Below are positions 12,001-24,000 of a DNA stretch of 36,468 bases, piece after piece. A program made the position numbers and the translations under genes. The first letter of the stretch is position 1, and each line of letters opens with the position of its first letter. The notes beneath the pieces are model-generated. The model did not search any database, was not told the DNA's origin, and saw only the letters and a list, made by a program, of their open reading frames with translations. Source of the DNA: Rubrivivax sp. (lineage in GTDB: Bacteria > Pseudomonadota > Gammaproteobacteria > Burkholderiales > Burkholderiaceae_C); contig JAIXWM010000045.1 of NCBI GenBank assembly GCA_027491255.1, forward strand, positions 1 to 36,468. The letters run 5' to 3'.

Positions 12001-15000
12001 CACCACCAGCGCGCCGGTGTTGCTGAGGTCCACCGCATCGCCGCTGGTCGTCACGTCCAGGCTCGCGGCGCGGAGGTTGCCGCTGACCACGTCACCGGCC
12101 ACGATGCGCACCGCCTGCGCCGTGGCGACGACGCCAGGGCCGAAAGTCACCTTGCCGGTGGTCTGGATCGACAGCGTGCCGATGGTGCCGGTGAGCTTGG
12201 TGATCGTGACATCGCCCGTCGTGACAAGGCTGAGGTTGCCGCCGGCCATGTCGACATCGGCCAGCGTCAGCGCGCCAGTCTGGTTGACGCTGACATGGCC
12301 CGCGCCCGTCATGTCGAGCTTCAGGCTCTGCACCTGCGAGGTCAAACTCAGGTTGTCCTTGGCCGTCAGGCTCAGCTGGTCGGCGCGGATCAGGCCGCCC
12401 AGCGCGATGCCGCCTGCCGGCGCGCTGAAGCTCAGGTCGCCCGAGCCCACGTCGATGGCATCGACGATCACCAGATCGCCACCCTGCGCGCCCAGCGTGA
12501 TGTTGTCGCCCGCGCTGACGGCCAGCGCCACCACCGACAGGCTGCCGGTGGCCTGCAACGCGTAGTCGCCGGCGGCGCGGGTGGGCAGGATCAGCACGAA
12601 ATCGCCGGTCTTGGTGACCGAGCTGGCGCTCAGCAGCGTCTCGTCGACCTGGGTCGCCTGGGCGTTGAAGGCGTTCGTGGTCTTGCCGGTGAGCGTGAGC
12701 GTCTGGCCAGAGAAGGTGGCCGTGGCTTGCGGGCCCGCATCGATCAGGGCCTTGAGCTTGCCCAGCACCGAGTCCCATGCCGCCGTCACGCCCTGCGTGG
12801 TGCCCGGACGCACGGCGTACTCGGTGCCGTCGATGCTGACCTTGTAGGTGACGGCGGTGCTCGGCGCGCCGGTGAAAGCCAGCGCAGTCACCTGCGCCCG
12901 CCCGGCGACGGCCGTGCTGCTGGTGCTGCTGCCGATGGCGTTGGGCATCAGCGTCGTGAGGTCGGCCTCGACCACGACGGCGCTGACGGCGAACTCCGTA
13001 TTGATGACATCTGCGGTCAGCATCAGCGTGTGTCTTTCAGGAATGGGGAATTCGCTGTCGCTGTTGTCGGCAGCGGTGTATGCATACGAGGCCGTCACCG
13101 GCAGGTTTGAAGCCCCGTTGATCGCCGTGACCAGCTTGCCGATCAGCGTGACGATGGTGTCGCTGGCCGCAGCCGTCACCTGCACCGGTGACGAGACGGC
13201 ACCGGAGGTCACGGTCAGGCCGTAGCGCTGGCCGGCTGCCAGAGGCACGGCGGCGGTATCGAAGCGCACCTCACGCTTCTCGAAGCGCGATTCGCCGGCG
13301 TCCGTGGTGGTTGCCCGGCTGGCGGCATTCAGGTCGGTGACCACCGCGGCAGCGGCCAGCGTGAACGCCTGGTTCAGGCCCTTGCTGATTCGAAGCGCCG
13401 CCTGGCCTGCGGTGGTGTCGGTGGTCACGACGTAGCCGTCGTTGACGTCACCGGTCTTCGAGGCTTCGATGCGGGTCTCGAGCCCGGACAACACCTCCGA
13501 CCAGCTGGCGGTCGCCGTCGAGTCGGTGGGCTTGAGACCTGGAACATCGAACACCTTGCCGTCGAGCACCACGCGGTAGGTGGCCGCCGGGTCGACATCG
13601 CCCAGGAACTGCAACTCGCTGACCTGGGCCACGCCGCTGGCCGCAGCCGTCACCGGCGTGCCGTAGGCGCGCTCGTTGACACGATGGCCGGCCTTGTCGG
13701 CGCCGGCCGTATCGGTCACGCGCACACTGGTCAGCGCGAAGCTCTGGTTGTCGCCCTTCTCGATCGTGAGCCGCTGCGCGGTCGCCGCGTCCACCACGAA
13801 CCCAGTGGCCACGCCGGCTGCCTTCTCGACCTGCCCCTCGAACACGGCGCCCAGCGCCGCCCAGCTGGCAGCGCTGGCATGCTTCACACCGGCCTGCGTG
13901 ACGGCGAAGCCCACGCCCGCGGTCTTGGCCGTCAGCGTCAGCTTGCGCGCGGCGGCGTCCACCGTGACATCCACGTCCGGCGCCAGCGCTGTCTTCAGGG
14001 CATTGAGCACCGCCGACCAGTCGTCGGACGCCCCCGCCGTGTGGGTGCGGGGCGTGCCGCTGTCGACGGTCACGCTGTAGGCATAGCCTTGGCGCGGCGC
14101 GCTGCCGGCCACGAAGGTCACGGTGCTGACCTGCTTGACCGGGGTCACCGCCGGCGTGGTGTCGACGGTCTGCGCGCTGCCGTCGGCAGCAGCGGTGACC
14201 GCGAAAGCAACCCCCATGTCCTTCCCGGTGACCTGCAGCGTGCGCGCGCCCGCATCGACGACCACGAGGCTGGCGCTGCCGACCTTGGCGTGGGCGGCCA
14301 CCTTGGTCCTCAGGTCAGCCAGAACACCTGCCCAGGTCGACGATGCGCCCGCCGTGCTGGTGTAGGCGCTGCCGTCGATCTCGACGGTGTAGTCAGTGCC
14401 GTCCACAGGGCTCGTATCGGCAAAGCGCACCACGCTGACCTGCGGGCTGCCGGCATTCGGGGTGGTGGTGGCCGTCTGCGGCGCGGTGCCCACGGACGCC
14501 GGCGTCAGCGCGCTGCCGTAAACCTGGAATTCGGTGCCGTCCAGCGTCAGTCGATAGACGGCGCTGGTGTCGAAGTCTCCGTAGAACTCGACGACGCTGC
14601 GCTGCGGCTGGCTGGCGCCGGCGGCCTGCCGCGGTGTGGCGTAGGCGCTGTCGTTGACCAGGCCGAGCGCCGCCACAAAGGCCGAGGTCACCGTGAAGGG
14701 CGTGTTCGCGGCATTCGCCGTCAGCGTCAGCCGCTGCCCGGTGTCGGGCGCAGGCGCTGCCGCCACCGCCACCGTCACCGGCACCGCAGCAGCGGACAGC
14801 GCCGCCGTCAGGGCCGAGGTGACGTCGCCCCAGCCCGGGCTGCTGCCCGTGGTCGCGCTGACCGTCGTGCCGTCGACGACGATCACGTAGACGCTGTCGG
14901 CCGCCGGCGCCGCGCCGGAGAACTGCACGTAGCTCACCTGCGTGGCCACGTTGCCGGCCAGCACCGTAGCCTCCGAGCCGTCACTCTGCACGGCGCCCTG

Positions 15001-18000
15001 CAGCGTGCTGCTGACCGTGGTGCCCGCCTGCAGATCGCTCAGGGTGAAGGCCGTCCCGCCAGCCCCGGTGAGCGTGATCGTGCGCGCCGTGCTGTCGGCC
15101 TCGGCCGTGCCGATCGCGTCCAGGGCCGCCAGCCGGCTGGCCAACGCGCCGAGCAGGCTGGCCCAGGTGGGGGTGACCGTCTGCCCACCCTCGGTGTCGC
15201 CCACCTTCACACTGACCGTCGAGACCACCGACCCTGCAGTCACCTTCACACTCAAGCTGGTGCCCGCGCCCAGCGTGAGCGCCGGGGAGAAGCTCAGCCG
15301 GCTGGTCTGCGCGCGGGCGGTGACGGCCTGTTGCGAGGTGCTGGGGTTGATGTCCACATACGCGCCATCGGGCACGTTGGTGCTGCCGGCGCTCAGGGTG
15401 GTGGAGCTGTAGGAAACGCCGGGCGAGGTCGACCCCATGGCCGCATTGAGCGTGGTGCGGACCTCGATCTGGGTGTCCGCGCCGCGATCGTCAGCGCTGA
15501 TGAGCACCTGGGCGGCGCCGCCGCCCACGGTGCCGCGCAGCAACACGGTCCTGGCCCAGACATCCGCGCCCGCGTTGTCGTACCAGGCGATGCCTGCGCC
15601 GGTCCGCGGCGTGGGGCTGGTTTCCCGGTCGACGGGCAGCAGGTCCTTCCAGTTGGCCGTCTGAGGGTTGCCGGCGCTGTCGAGCAGCAGGTCAGGCAGT
15701 TCGAAGATGGTGCCGGCGCTGTCGAGCGTGATGCTGGTGTGCTGCTTCTCGGTGCCGGCCACCACGCCCGCCTCGACGCGATCCACGTAGAGGTTGCCGC
15801 TGGACTTCAGCGTGATCGTCGACACCGGCCGCCCGCTGCCGTCCGTACGGGTGGCGCTGCTGTCGGCGTACACGGAGATGTCGCGCGCCCACATCGGGCC
15901 GCCCGCGTCGATCGAGACGACGCCGCTCTGCGCCTCCACCTGCTTGACATACAGCCCGGTGGCCTCGCTGATGCTGATGTCACCGGCGGTGGTGGAACGG
16001 GCCGTGATCGACTCGACCAGGGTGTTCAGCTGGATCGCATTGCTGGCCCGCACACTCAGGTCGTCGGCGATGAACACCGAGGCACCGTCGGCAGAAATCT
16101 CGGTCGCGTCGATCTTGATCGCGCCGGTGGCGCCGACGATGCCGCCCTCCAGCGACAGCTTGCCGGCGATGTTGAGCTCGATGTTGCGCGCCTTGCCATA
16201 GCCGCTCAGGCCGCCGACAAAGCCACTCAGCGCCCAGTTGCTCTGCAGGCCGACGTAGATGTCGCGCGCCGCACGCAGCTCGAACTCGTCGGCCTGGAAC
16301 CGGGGCGCCTTGATGCTGATGAAGCCGGTGTCGCGCGCCGTGGCGGAAGCCGACAGCGCGTCCATCTGGGCCTGCGTCAGCGTGGTGCCGACATCCTGGG
16401 CCATGTTCAGGTAGCTCTTGACCTGCCCCTGGCCACGCGCGGTGATGATCACCGTGCCGATGGCGCTGCCGGACTTGGCCAGGATGTCAGCGTTCAGGAA
16501 GACGTCCTTGGCCGAGACGAGTTCCAGCCTGTCCTTGGCGGTGAGCGTGCCGGCGAAGGACAGGATGTCGCCGCTCTCGATGATGATGGTGTCCGAGGAG
16601 ATGCTGCTGGGCAGCACCACCGACTTGTTGGCGGCCGTGGTGCCGAACTGGAAGCGCTCGCCCGCCCGGTACTCCATGCGGCCGCTGGCGTCGAAGAAAC
16701 GGTACAGATCCACCGTGCCGCCGGCCACGAAACCCACGCCGGTGGCATAGGCCAGCGAATCGCCGCTGCTCGGGTTGTGCACCGTCAGGTCCCCGCGGAC
16801 GCTGGCCAGGTGCAGGCTGCCGCCGCGCACCAGCGGCAGCGTCTCGCCGGCCTGGGCCGCTGCGGGCACGGTCAGGTTGTTCTGGCTCTGGATGCGCACC
16901 TCGGTGCCGCCGGCCGTCGAGGTGACGGCACGCTCCACTGTCAGGCCGCGGTTGACGCTCTGGCCCGCAACGGTGGTGTTGCCGTAGGGATTGACGTCGC
17001 TCAGCACGATGCTGCCCGCCGTGGTCTCGGCATTCAGCGTGGCGATCCGGGTCTCGAGGTTCGTGATGCCGGCGGCCGCGCGCAGCCTCAGGTGGGCTGC
17101 GACCACGTCGGCCTCGGCGTCGTCCTCGCTCTCGCGGATCGCGCCCTCCTTGGACTCGAGGATCACCTTGCCGCTGGAGCCGATCTGGGTGACGGTGGCT
17201 GTGCCGTCCTGGGCGGCCAGATCGATCGAGCCGGCCACGACGCGCTGCACCGACAGGTCTTTCCTGGCGGTCACGACGATGTCGTTGCCCGTGGCGTTGG
17301 ACAACAGTTCGACGCTCGCCAGGTCCACACGGCCCGAGGCGTCGAGCGTGAAGTCACCGTTGGCCACGCGGGTGCTCACGACGGCGACGTCGCGATCGCC
17401 CTGCTTCACCCAGACCTCGCCGGCACGCCGCGTCTCGAGCTGCAGCGCGCGGGCCTGGGTGTTCAGCTCGATGGCGCGGCCCCCGGTCGCGACCACGGCA
17501 TCGGCAAGCACCGTCAGCTGGTCGGCCAAGATGTCCGCGCTGCCCGCCGCCGCGCGCTTGACCGTGCCCTGCGCGCTCAGCGCGATGTCGCCGCGGTCGG
17601 CACTGCTCAGCGTGTGAACCGTGATGCCGGCCTCCACGCGGGTGGGCGGGGTGCCCGAGGTCGTCGCCGTGACGGTCAGGCTGATGTCGTTGCGGTCGCT
17701 GCTGCCCAGCGCGCGCACGCTGGTGACGACCAGCGCGCCGGTGTTGACGATGGTGATCGCGCCGTCGGCCGCAGACACCGACTTCAGGTCGAGTGCGCCG
17801 GCGTTGGCGAGCACGATATCACCGGCGCCGATCAGCTCCAGCGAGGCCGTGCCGACGGCCGACTTCAGGTCGATGGCATTGAAAGCCTTTGCGCTCAGAG
17901 TGGCAGCCAGGATCAGGCCATCGGTGCTGATGGTGCTGGTGACGCCGCCGACGGTGCGCGTGATCTGCCCCGCCGACTGCCGGATGCTGCCCTCGGCGGC

Positions 18001-21000
18001 GCTGAGCTTGATGTCGCCGCTGGCATGACGGGCGGTCAGTGCCGTCCCGTTCAGGCTGATGACGCCGCCCAGCTCGCCCGCGCTCAGCTCGATCTCGGCG
18101 CGGCCGGCGGCTGCGGTCGAGCCGCTGACTTCGATCACGGCGCCGGCCGTGGTGCGGATGTCGCCGTCCTTGCTGCTGCCGGCGCCGGCCTGTATCCATA
18201 CCGCATCGCGGGCCAGGACGCTGGCCCGGATCGGGCTGTTGGCGTCGACCAGCAAGCTGACGTCGGCGCCGCCCCGCAGGCTGACGGTCTCGGTGGTGTA
18301 GGCGGTGCCCGCGGGCGCCGCCGGGGTGATCGACTTGCTCGGCACCACGCTGCCCAGCAGGCCGGCGACGACAAGGTCGTCGCCCGAGCGCAGGTCCACC
18401 GCACGGCCGGAGACCAGGGCGGTGGCCGCCACCGTCATGTCACCAGACACCGTGCTCAGCGTGACGTCGTCGCCGGCCACCAGCAAGGCCTGCGAGCTGC
18501 CGGTGACGCCATTCTTGGTGAAGACCGATCCGCTGAGCTCAAGATTGCCACGCGCCAAGACCGTGAGGTCCATTGCAGACTGCAGCCAGCCGCTGATGCG
18601 GCTGTTGCCCCCGGCCGTGATGGTGATGTTGCGGGCCTTCACCGTCTCGCCGGCGAAGTCGGCGCCGCGCACGCTGATCTCCTCGGTCTGCTCCACGCGC
18701 ACGTCGCGCGACTTGGTGACCACGTCTTCGACGGTTTCCCAGATCGTGTGCACCTCGGGCACCTGCGTCACCTGCTTGGTGGTGACCTCGGCGTAGACGG
18801 GCTTGTAGGCGTAGACCTTGTTCGCCTGCGTCGTCAGCTCGTAGAAGACCTGCACCCGCTGGTCGCGTATGTCGTGCCACTTCGAGACCCACTGCTGGCT
18901 GTAGTCGTAGAACGTCTCCTTCATCGTCACGGAGAACTGGTCCTTGTACTGGATCCAGTACTCCTTGTCGTTGCGCTCGAAGATCGGCGCGGGGTCGGTC
19001 CTGGCCATCGTCCACACCTCGGTGTGGCCTTGCAGGGTCTCCCCGGTGATCGGGTGCGTGTGCGGGTGGCTGAAGTCGTAGTAGCGCGGTGTGTCGTTGC
19101 TGACACGCGGCTTGGTGTTCCAGTAGTCCTTGCGCCAGCCCCAGGACATGTAGGAGTAGCTGTTGATGTCACGCCACTTCCACTGATTCGAGTCCTTCCA
19201 GAAGCTGAAGTTGTAGGCATCGGACTTGGTCGGCCGGGCCTTCTCCTCGAGCTGGGTCAGGCTGTTCGTGTCGAATTCGAGTGCGTCGAAGTAACGTTCG
19301 TCGGCCCTGACGTCCCGGGTCGTCGCGGTGGCGTAAGTGACACCACCCGTGCTTTCGTTGTAGGACTTGCTGGTGTAGCTGCCGTCGACCGCAGGGTCCT
19401 GGGTCAGGATCTCCAGCGGCGGTGCCCAGGCCCATGACGGGTCGTAGTCGCGCTCGTAATCCTTGTTGTCGCCCGTGGTCTTGTCGGCCAGGTTGAAGTA
19501 GCGCGTGCCGGTATCGAGCGTGTAGCCCGCCGCCCAGACCGCCGAGCCGATGTCACTCTGCGTGAGGTTGTAGTAGCCCGTGAGATTCTTGCCGCTGATG
19601 ATCGAAGCGGCGTTGGCGGCAGTCGTGCGCGAACCCTGCTGCTCGTAGAAGACCTTGGCCTCGTCCTTGTACTGCCCCACCCACTCGCCCGGCTTGGTCG
19701 CGGCGCTGGCGCTCACCCAGTTGCCTGCGGTGTCGGTGCCGCTCATGTCGGTGTCGTTGTCGAGATAACGCGCCTCGCCCTCGGAAACCACCCGCAGGAT
19801 GTCGTTCTGCGCGCCCTCGGGCATCTGGATGTACTTGTCCTTCCAGCCTGCGACGTCGATGTGGTAGATCTTCGTGCTGTTGTTCTTCCAGCTCGCGTCC
19901 TCGATGTTCTGGGTGGTGGTGCCGTTGCGGGTGCGGGTCACCTTGACCTTGTCCAACTGGCTGGCCTGGTAGTTCGCGGCCCCCTGCACGCCGACGTCGC
20001 CGCTGGCGTAGCTCATGCGGTACAGCGGCATGTAGCCCAGGTGGTTCAGCACCGCCTGGCGCTGCGCATCGCTGAGCTGGGTGAAGGTCTTGTATTCCGT
20101 GGCCTTGTAGTCTGCGGTCACCGACTCGGCGCTGCGGTTGGGCAGCGCCTCGCTGCCGGCGTTGGACCAGTTGACTTCCGTGTTGAAGTAGTCCACGCCC
20201 TCGATGAAGAACTCCCGCATCTGCTGGCCGGCCGGCGCGTTGGGCTTGTAGTAGCCGATCTGCGACAGCGTGACCTTGAACTGCGTGAAGTTGCTCTCCA
20301 CCTCGACCAGCTCGTCCTTCACGCGCTGGATCTTCGTGACCGTGCTCTCGTACTCGGTATAGGTGGTGTAGGTGCGCCCGGAATCGACCTGCCGGGTGCC
20401 CACCACCTCCTGGTACTGCTGGGGAACGATGGTGATGAACGTGCGCTTGAGCTTGTCTTCGTCACCGATGCCCGCATCGGACAGGATGTTGACATCTCCG
20501 CCGGCCTGCAGCGTCACGTCACCCGGGGCCTCGATCGTGCCCTGGCCCATCACGGTGATGCGGCCGCCGCGCAGCGTGGCCGCGTCGATCGTGCCGGCCA
20601 GCGTCGTCGTGCTCTGCAGCACGTCGACGCCCGCGTTCATGCGCACGTCCTTGCCCGACACCATCCTGCCGCCCACCACGAGCTGCGTGCCGGCGTTCAG
20701 CAACAGCAGCCCGTCGGTGGCGCTCAGCGTCTTCAGAACGCCGTCGATCGTGATCGTCGGCGCCACCAGGTGGATCAGCGCGTCGGTCTGGATGATCGCG
20801 TCCTGCAGCGGCGGCTGCACCTGCTTGCCGGCCAGCACCATGGACTGCCGCGCCACCATCGTGACGCTGGCGCCGGTGCCCGTGGTGTAGGCATGGCTGC
20901 CCGGCAGCAGGTTGATCTGGTTGCCCGTGACGCTGATGCTCTGCACCGCGTCGATCTGGCCGTAGGCCGTGACGTTGCCGCCGGCCGAGGCGATGCTGAT

Positions 21001-24000
21001 GCTCGCCACCTTGTTGGGCACCGGCGGCGTGTTCACGTCCTGGCGCGCGGTGCCGATGTTGGCGTTGATCAGGATGGTGTCATTGGCCGAAAGCGTGATG
21101 CTGCCGCCAAGCGCGGTGTCGAGCACGCCGCCGGCGATGCCCTGGGCCTCGTCCTTCGCGGCGACGATCACGCCCACGCGGCTGCTGTGCGTGCCGCCGC
21201 TGATGACCAGCCGGTCGGCGGCCTCGATGCGGTTGTTGACGGTCAGCAGCCCGCCAGCGCTCAGGGTCAGATCGGCGCCTGCGCCGATGGCCTCGACGGT
21301 GCCGTCGACCGTGACGTTGCCGGTGCTGCTGATGCGCACCTGGCTGCCAGCGCTGGCCGTGCCGATCTCGCTGCCGGCGCCCACCAGCAGGCCCAGCCCG
21401 TTGCTCTGCTGGCCGGTGATGAAGGTCAGGTCGCCACTGGCCTGCATCTGCGCCGTGGCGGTGACGAGTTCACCGGTGGCCACATCCACCCGCTGCCCAC
21501 CGAGGTGGGCGCCATAGTCGGTGCGCACGTCCAGCAGCGCGCCGGCCCCCTTGACGGTGCGGTCGGCATCGAGGCCCGCCCAGGCCGTGCCGCCGAGTTC
21601 CAGCGTGCCCGCACGCAGGCGCAGCGTGCTGTTGGCGCCGTGGGTGTACAGGCCGCTGTCGCCAGCCACCGTCATCACGCCGCCGGCGCGCAGGTCCAGC
21701 AGCGCGTCGGCTGCCAGCTGCACCCCATAAGGGCTGGTGTCGCCCGCCTGGGGCAGCACATTGCCCAGGTTCAGGTAACCACCGGCCTGCAGCAGCAGGC
21801 GCTCGCCGGTGTTGGTGGCCTCGATCGTGGTGTTCAGCGCGTCCATGTCGCGCCCGGCCACCAGTTGCGCCGAGCCCTGCAGCTTGAACTCGCCGCTCAG
21901 GCGCAGGTCCTTGACGGCGTTGACCTGCACTTCGAAGTCGAGCTTGGAGGCGGTGGCTCGGCTGCTCAGCACCGAGCCCTCGAGCACGATGCTGTCGCCG
22001 CGCAGGTTGAGCTGACCCGCGGTCTCGATCTTGCCGCCGCTGCGCGCCAGCTTCAGCGTGCCCGTCTGCGAGGTGGCGCTGACCAGCGTCAGGCCCGGGT
22101 TGCCAGCGCCGACGCGGCTGTCGATCACGACATCGTTGACGCCGGTCAGCACGATGCGGCCGCTGCTGCCGGTGGAACTGAGGCTGCTGCTGGCCCAGGT
22201 CTGCAGGCTGGTCTGGCCGGGCAGCACATTGCTGCCGGCGTTGACGACGATGTCGCGGCTGGCGCTGATCTTGCCCTTGATGTCGAGCCGGTCGCGCGCA
22301 TTGATCAGCACGTCGGCATTGGGGCCGGCAGCGATCAGGCTGCCCAGCAGCGTGCTGTTGCCGGCCGGGTTCAGCACGATGTTGCCGCTGCGCGTCTCGA
22401 TGACGCCGAGCACGCCGAGTTCCAGGTCCTTCGCGGCGTTGCTCTCCACCGAGCCCGCGTTCAGGTTCACCGCGGTATGGCCGACGACCCAGTTGTCGAT
22501 CGAGATCCTGCCACCGGCCACGCCCGCCTTGCCTAGGTTGACCACCGACCCGCGCTGGCTCGCGTCGATGGCGTACTCGCGCGCGGCCGCCAGGCGCGCG
22601 GTGGTGGCCAGCTGGGTGAAGCCCAGGCGCTGCGCGCCCACCGAGCCCTGAGCCAGCACCGCGAAGTCGCGGTCGCTCGTGAACACCAGCCGGCCGTTGA
22701 TCTCTTCGACGCCGAGCACGGCGGCGGTCAGGGTCTGCGACGCGCCATTGGCCGGCGCGCCCGCCTGGCCGGTGCTGTCGAAGACGGTGAACGCCGTCGA
22801 ATACAGCGCCGTCTTCAGATCGTCCATCAGCGTGGTGAAGCCCGCGTTGTTCGCGGTGGCGGCCTGGGTCACCGTCACCACGCCGCGCAGCTTGTAGGTA
22901 CCCATGTCGACCTCCAGCGCGAGGCTGGTGTCGGCACTGATCTTCCCGGTGGCCAGTTCGGTGAAGGCGGCTGCCGCCACCTGGCGCGACCACGCCGGCG
23001 CCTGCACGGTCAGGTGGCCGCTGGCGCTGAGGTTGATCGTGCTGTTCTCGAGCCCGGTCTTCAGGTGCACGGTGCTCAGCAGCACCACGCCCTGGTCGGC
23101 GTACAGGCGGTCGGCGCGGGCCGAGCCGCTTCCACCGCGCACGTCGATCAGCGCGCCGGCATACAGATCGCGGCCCAGCCGCACCTGCTTCTCGGCCGAG
23201 ATCGAGATCTTCGAGGCGCCGGTGCCGTACTGCACCAGCGTGCCGACCACCATGCCCGCGGCGTCGAGCTGGTCGAGGATCTGCCCACCCGCCACCAGCA
23301 GGCCGTAGAGCTGCGCGTCGTCGGCGGCGTTGACGACGATCTCGCCGGTGGCATGGGCGGTGGCCACGTGGGCCCCGCCCGGCATCTTGACGCCGATGCC
23401 GTCGTTGACGCTGACGCCGCCCTCGCTGACCACCCGCCCGCTGCCGCCGGTCAGCTTGATGGTCTGGTTGGCGCGCACGCTGCCGCCGATCTCGACCAGG
23501 GCACCGCTCTTGGTCTCGGTCATCCCGCCAAGCCAGAGCTGACCGCCGGCCCGGATGTCGGCCGTGGAAGACTCGTCGGAGTAGCTGACCGTCTCCGACT
23601 TCAGTACGCCAGCTTCGTAGACCTGCGTGACCGTGCCGCCCGCGAGCACCATGCCGACCAACTCGACATGGCCGACGGCGTCGATCTTCACCAGGCCACC
23701 GCTGTGGTTGGAAGTCTGGCCTGCGGCGGTGAGCCCGCCCAGCGTCGTCACGCGCACCGAAACGCCGTCGTCACCCGCACCAGGAGCGCGCTGCGTCGTG
23801 AGCGTCACCGACTTGGAAGCCGCCAGCCCGGTGTTCACGAGGATGCGCTGACCCGCGCTGACGGCGATCGTGGCGTCGCCGTCGCCTAACCATACCGTGC
23901 CCGTGGCGCCCACCGAGCCGCCGGCGATCGTGGCCCCGTGCAGCTCGACGTCCTGCCCGCCGCGAATGGTGATGCTCGAGCCAGCGGACGTGGTGTTGAT

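Noticed and set aside
12625..15315. The gene's cassette array as a phage tail or transposon-derived insertion
   Set aside because: Base composition and codon use match the flanks, no terminal repeats or transposase motifs are visible, and the frame continues through both boundaries.
13684..19437. A 1917-codon plus-strand open frame that could be called a large gene
   Set aside because: It is the exact codon-for-codon antisense of the minus-strand gene. Its product is an Arg/His/Gly/Ala mixture with no domain, and it crosses beta-helix, cassette and aromatic-island sequence that makes sense only on the minus strand.
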